Shown: positions 5,359-5,987 of the stretch, piece after piece
Layout: every line of letters starts with the position of its first letter
Numbering within the stretch: position 1 is the stretch's first letter
Source of the DNA: Oscillibacter sp.
GTDB taxonomy: Bacteria > Bacillota > Clostridia > Oscillospirales > Oscillospiraceae
Assembly: GCA_020025415.1 (NCBI GenBank)
Contig: JAHHSB010000084.1
Coordinates: 1 to 5,987, forward strand
Reading direction: 5' to 3'
DNA: 5,987 bases
Position numbers and translations under genes: made by a program
The notes under the pieces: generated by a model
Told to the model about the DNA's origin: nothing
Database searches by the model: none
What the model saw: the letters and a program-made list of their open reading frames with translations, nothing else

Positions 5359-5987
5359 ATGGAACGGCATATTTTTGGCGTGACGGAAGTCAACCAGCTG
5401 GTCAAGCTGCTGCTGGACAACGAGCCCATGCTCCAGAACATCGACGTGCGGGGAGAGCTGTCCAACTATAAGATCTATCCATCCGGGCACCACTACTTCA
5501 CTCTGAAGGATGCGGAGGGGGCGCTGCGCTGTGTCATGTTCCGCTCCAGCGCCGGCAAGCTCCGCTTTCGGCCGGAGAACGGCATGAAGGTGGTGGCCCG
5601 GGGCCGGATCACAGTATTCCCCCGGGACGGGGCCTATCAGCTTTACTGCAATGCCCTGGAACCGGAGGGCGTGGGCGATCTGGCGGTGGCCTTCGAGCAG
5701 CTTAAGGCCAAGCTCTTGGCCGAGGGACTTTTTGACAAGGCCCATAAAAAGCCGCTACCCCCGTATCCGGAGCGGATCGCTGTGATCACCTCCTCCGCCG
5801 GCGCGGCGGTGCATGACATGATCCGCATCCTCCGCCGGCGCTATCCCCTGGCGAAGGTGGTCCTCCTGCCCGTCCGGGTGCAGGGGGCGGAGGCACCGCC
5901 GGAGATTGTGGGGGCCATTCGCTACGCCAACCGCTGGAAGGTGGGAGATCTGATCTCCCACCTTCCAGCGGTTGGCGTAGCGAATGG
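5359..5987 (+). CDS. xseA: Exonuclease VII large subunit (3' partial)
   Basis: N-terminal 199 residues of the roughly 400-residue large subunit of exonuclease VII, which with XseB degrades single-stranded DNA in the cytoplasm. The OB-fold nucleic-acid-binding domain spans about residues 1-100: VTEVNQLVKLLLD (8-20), VRGELSNYKIYPSGHHYFTLKD (30-51), MFRSSAGKLRF (60-70), GMKVVARGRITVFPRDGAYQL (75-95). The start of the catalytic domain follows: LAEGLFDKAHKKPLPPYPERIAVITSSAGAAVHDMI (120-155) and PVRVQGAEAP (171-180). Genuine-looking sequence ends at about VGDLI (195-199, base 5955), where the family normally continues into a Gly-rich catalytic motif. From 5956 to the end the sequence is the reverse complement of what precedes it, giving meaningless residues. 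The start at 5359 has GAGGGG 4 bases upstream and the family N-terminus. Confidence 0.93.
   Translation, partial: MERHIFGVTEVNQLVKLLLDNEPMLQNIDVRGELSNYKIYPSGHHYFTLKDAEGALRCVMFRSSAGKLRFRPENGMKVVARGRITVFPRDGAYQLYCNALEPEGVGDLAVAFEQLKAKLLAEGLFDKAHKKPLPPYPERIAVITSSAGAAVHDMIRILRRRYPLAKVVLLPVRVQGAEAPPEIVGAIRYANRWKVGDLISHLPAVGVAN
5915..5987. repeat. Perfect 73-base terminal inverted repeat (probable artefact)
   Basis: Bases 5915-5950 are exactly reverse-complemented by 5952-5987, with a single T (5951) at the centre. The right arm ends on the last base of the window, so the true extent may be longer. The left arm is ordinary xseA coding sequence, while the right arm breaks conserved XseA sequence. 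The centre, GATC-T-GATC, offers a short self-complementary seed. This is best explained by a fold-back chimera or an assembly end error rather than a natural palindrome. Confidence 0.9.

Noticed and set aside
5915..5987. Natural cruciform, attachment site or terminator at the window end
   Set aside because: A one-base centre, a perfect copy of coding sequence, disruption of conserved XseA and an end exactly at the last base point to an artefact. There is no T tract.
1..5987. A new defence, mobile or accessory system
   Set aside because: Nearly every base belongs to recognised sporulation or housekeeping genes in a conserved order. I see no transposase, integrase, CRISPR repeats, toxin-antitoxin pair, tRNA or change in composition that would mark an insertion.

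Overview
The window is a contiguous piece of a Gram-positive endospore former's chromosome, all genes on the + strand. It holds most of a spoIIIA operon (the 3' part of spoIIIAA, then spoIIIAB to spoIIIAH complete), followed by an Asp23/YqhY-family gene, nusB, and the first half of xseA, cut at the window end. The GC-rich composition (roughly 60% by eye, strong G/C preference at third codon positions), the endospore-specific spoIIIA genes and the order spoIIIAH - asp23 - nusB - xseA suggest a high-GC member of Clostridia, perhaps Oscillospiraceae/Ruminococcaceae. The phylum-level call is firm. The family-level call is inference from general resemblance.

Layout. 1-571: spoIIIAA (5' truncated by the window), the AAA+/secretion-type ATPase. 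565-1062 spoIIIAB, 1076-1270 spoIIIAC, 1272-1661 spoIIIAD, 1658-2737 spoIIIAE, 2734-3207 spoIIIAF, 3194-3730 spoIIIAG, 3751-4308 spoIIIAH. Genes overlap by 4-14 bases or are separated by 1-20 bases, so translation is probably coupled along the operon. 4309-4408 is a non-coding gap with an extended -10, sigma-A-type promoter candidate. 4409-4783 asp23-like, 4813-5262 nusB, 5270-5313 a strong intrinsic terminator, 5359 to the end xseA.

How the genes work together. By homology with Bacillus subtilis, the eight SpoIIIA proteins are made in the mother cell and assemble in the outer forespore membrane. SpoIIIAA is the cytoplasmic ATPase, AB a GspF-like platform, AC/AD/AE polytopic membrane parts, and AF/AG/AH ring-forming proteins in the intermembrane space. 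SpoIIIAH binds forespore SpoIIQ to form the feeding-tube channel that keeps the engulfed forespore active. The downstream genes are housekeeping: an Asp23-family protein, the NusB antitermination factor, and the large subunit of exonuclease VII.

The main oddity is at the extreme 3' end. Bases 5915-5987 form a perfect inverted repeat (36-base arms, 1-base centre) that reaches the last base and destroys the conserved XseA reading at residue ~200. This looks like a fold-back assembly or amplification artefact, not biology. Other points worth a look are a possible sigma-E-type internal promoter in spoIIIAF, a terminator separating nusB from xseA, the absence of accBC and folD compared with B. subtilis, and a Gly-to-Ser change at the first Walker A position of SpoIIIAA. 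I did not find a previously undescribed system; the region is a conserved sporulation/housekeeping locus.
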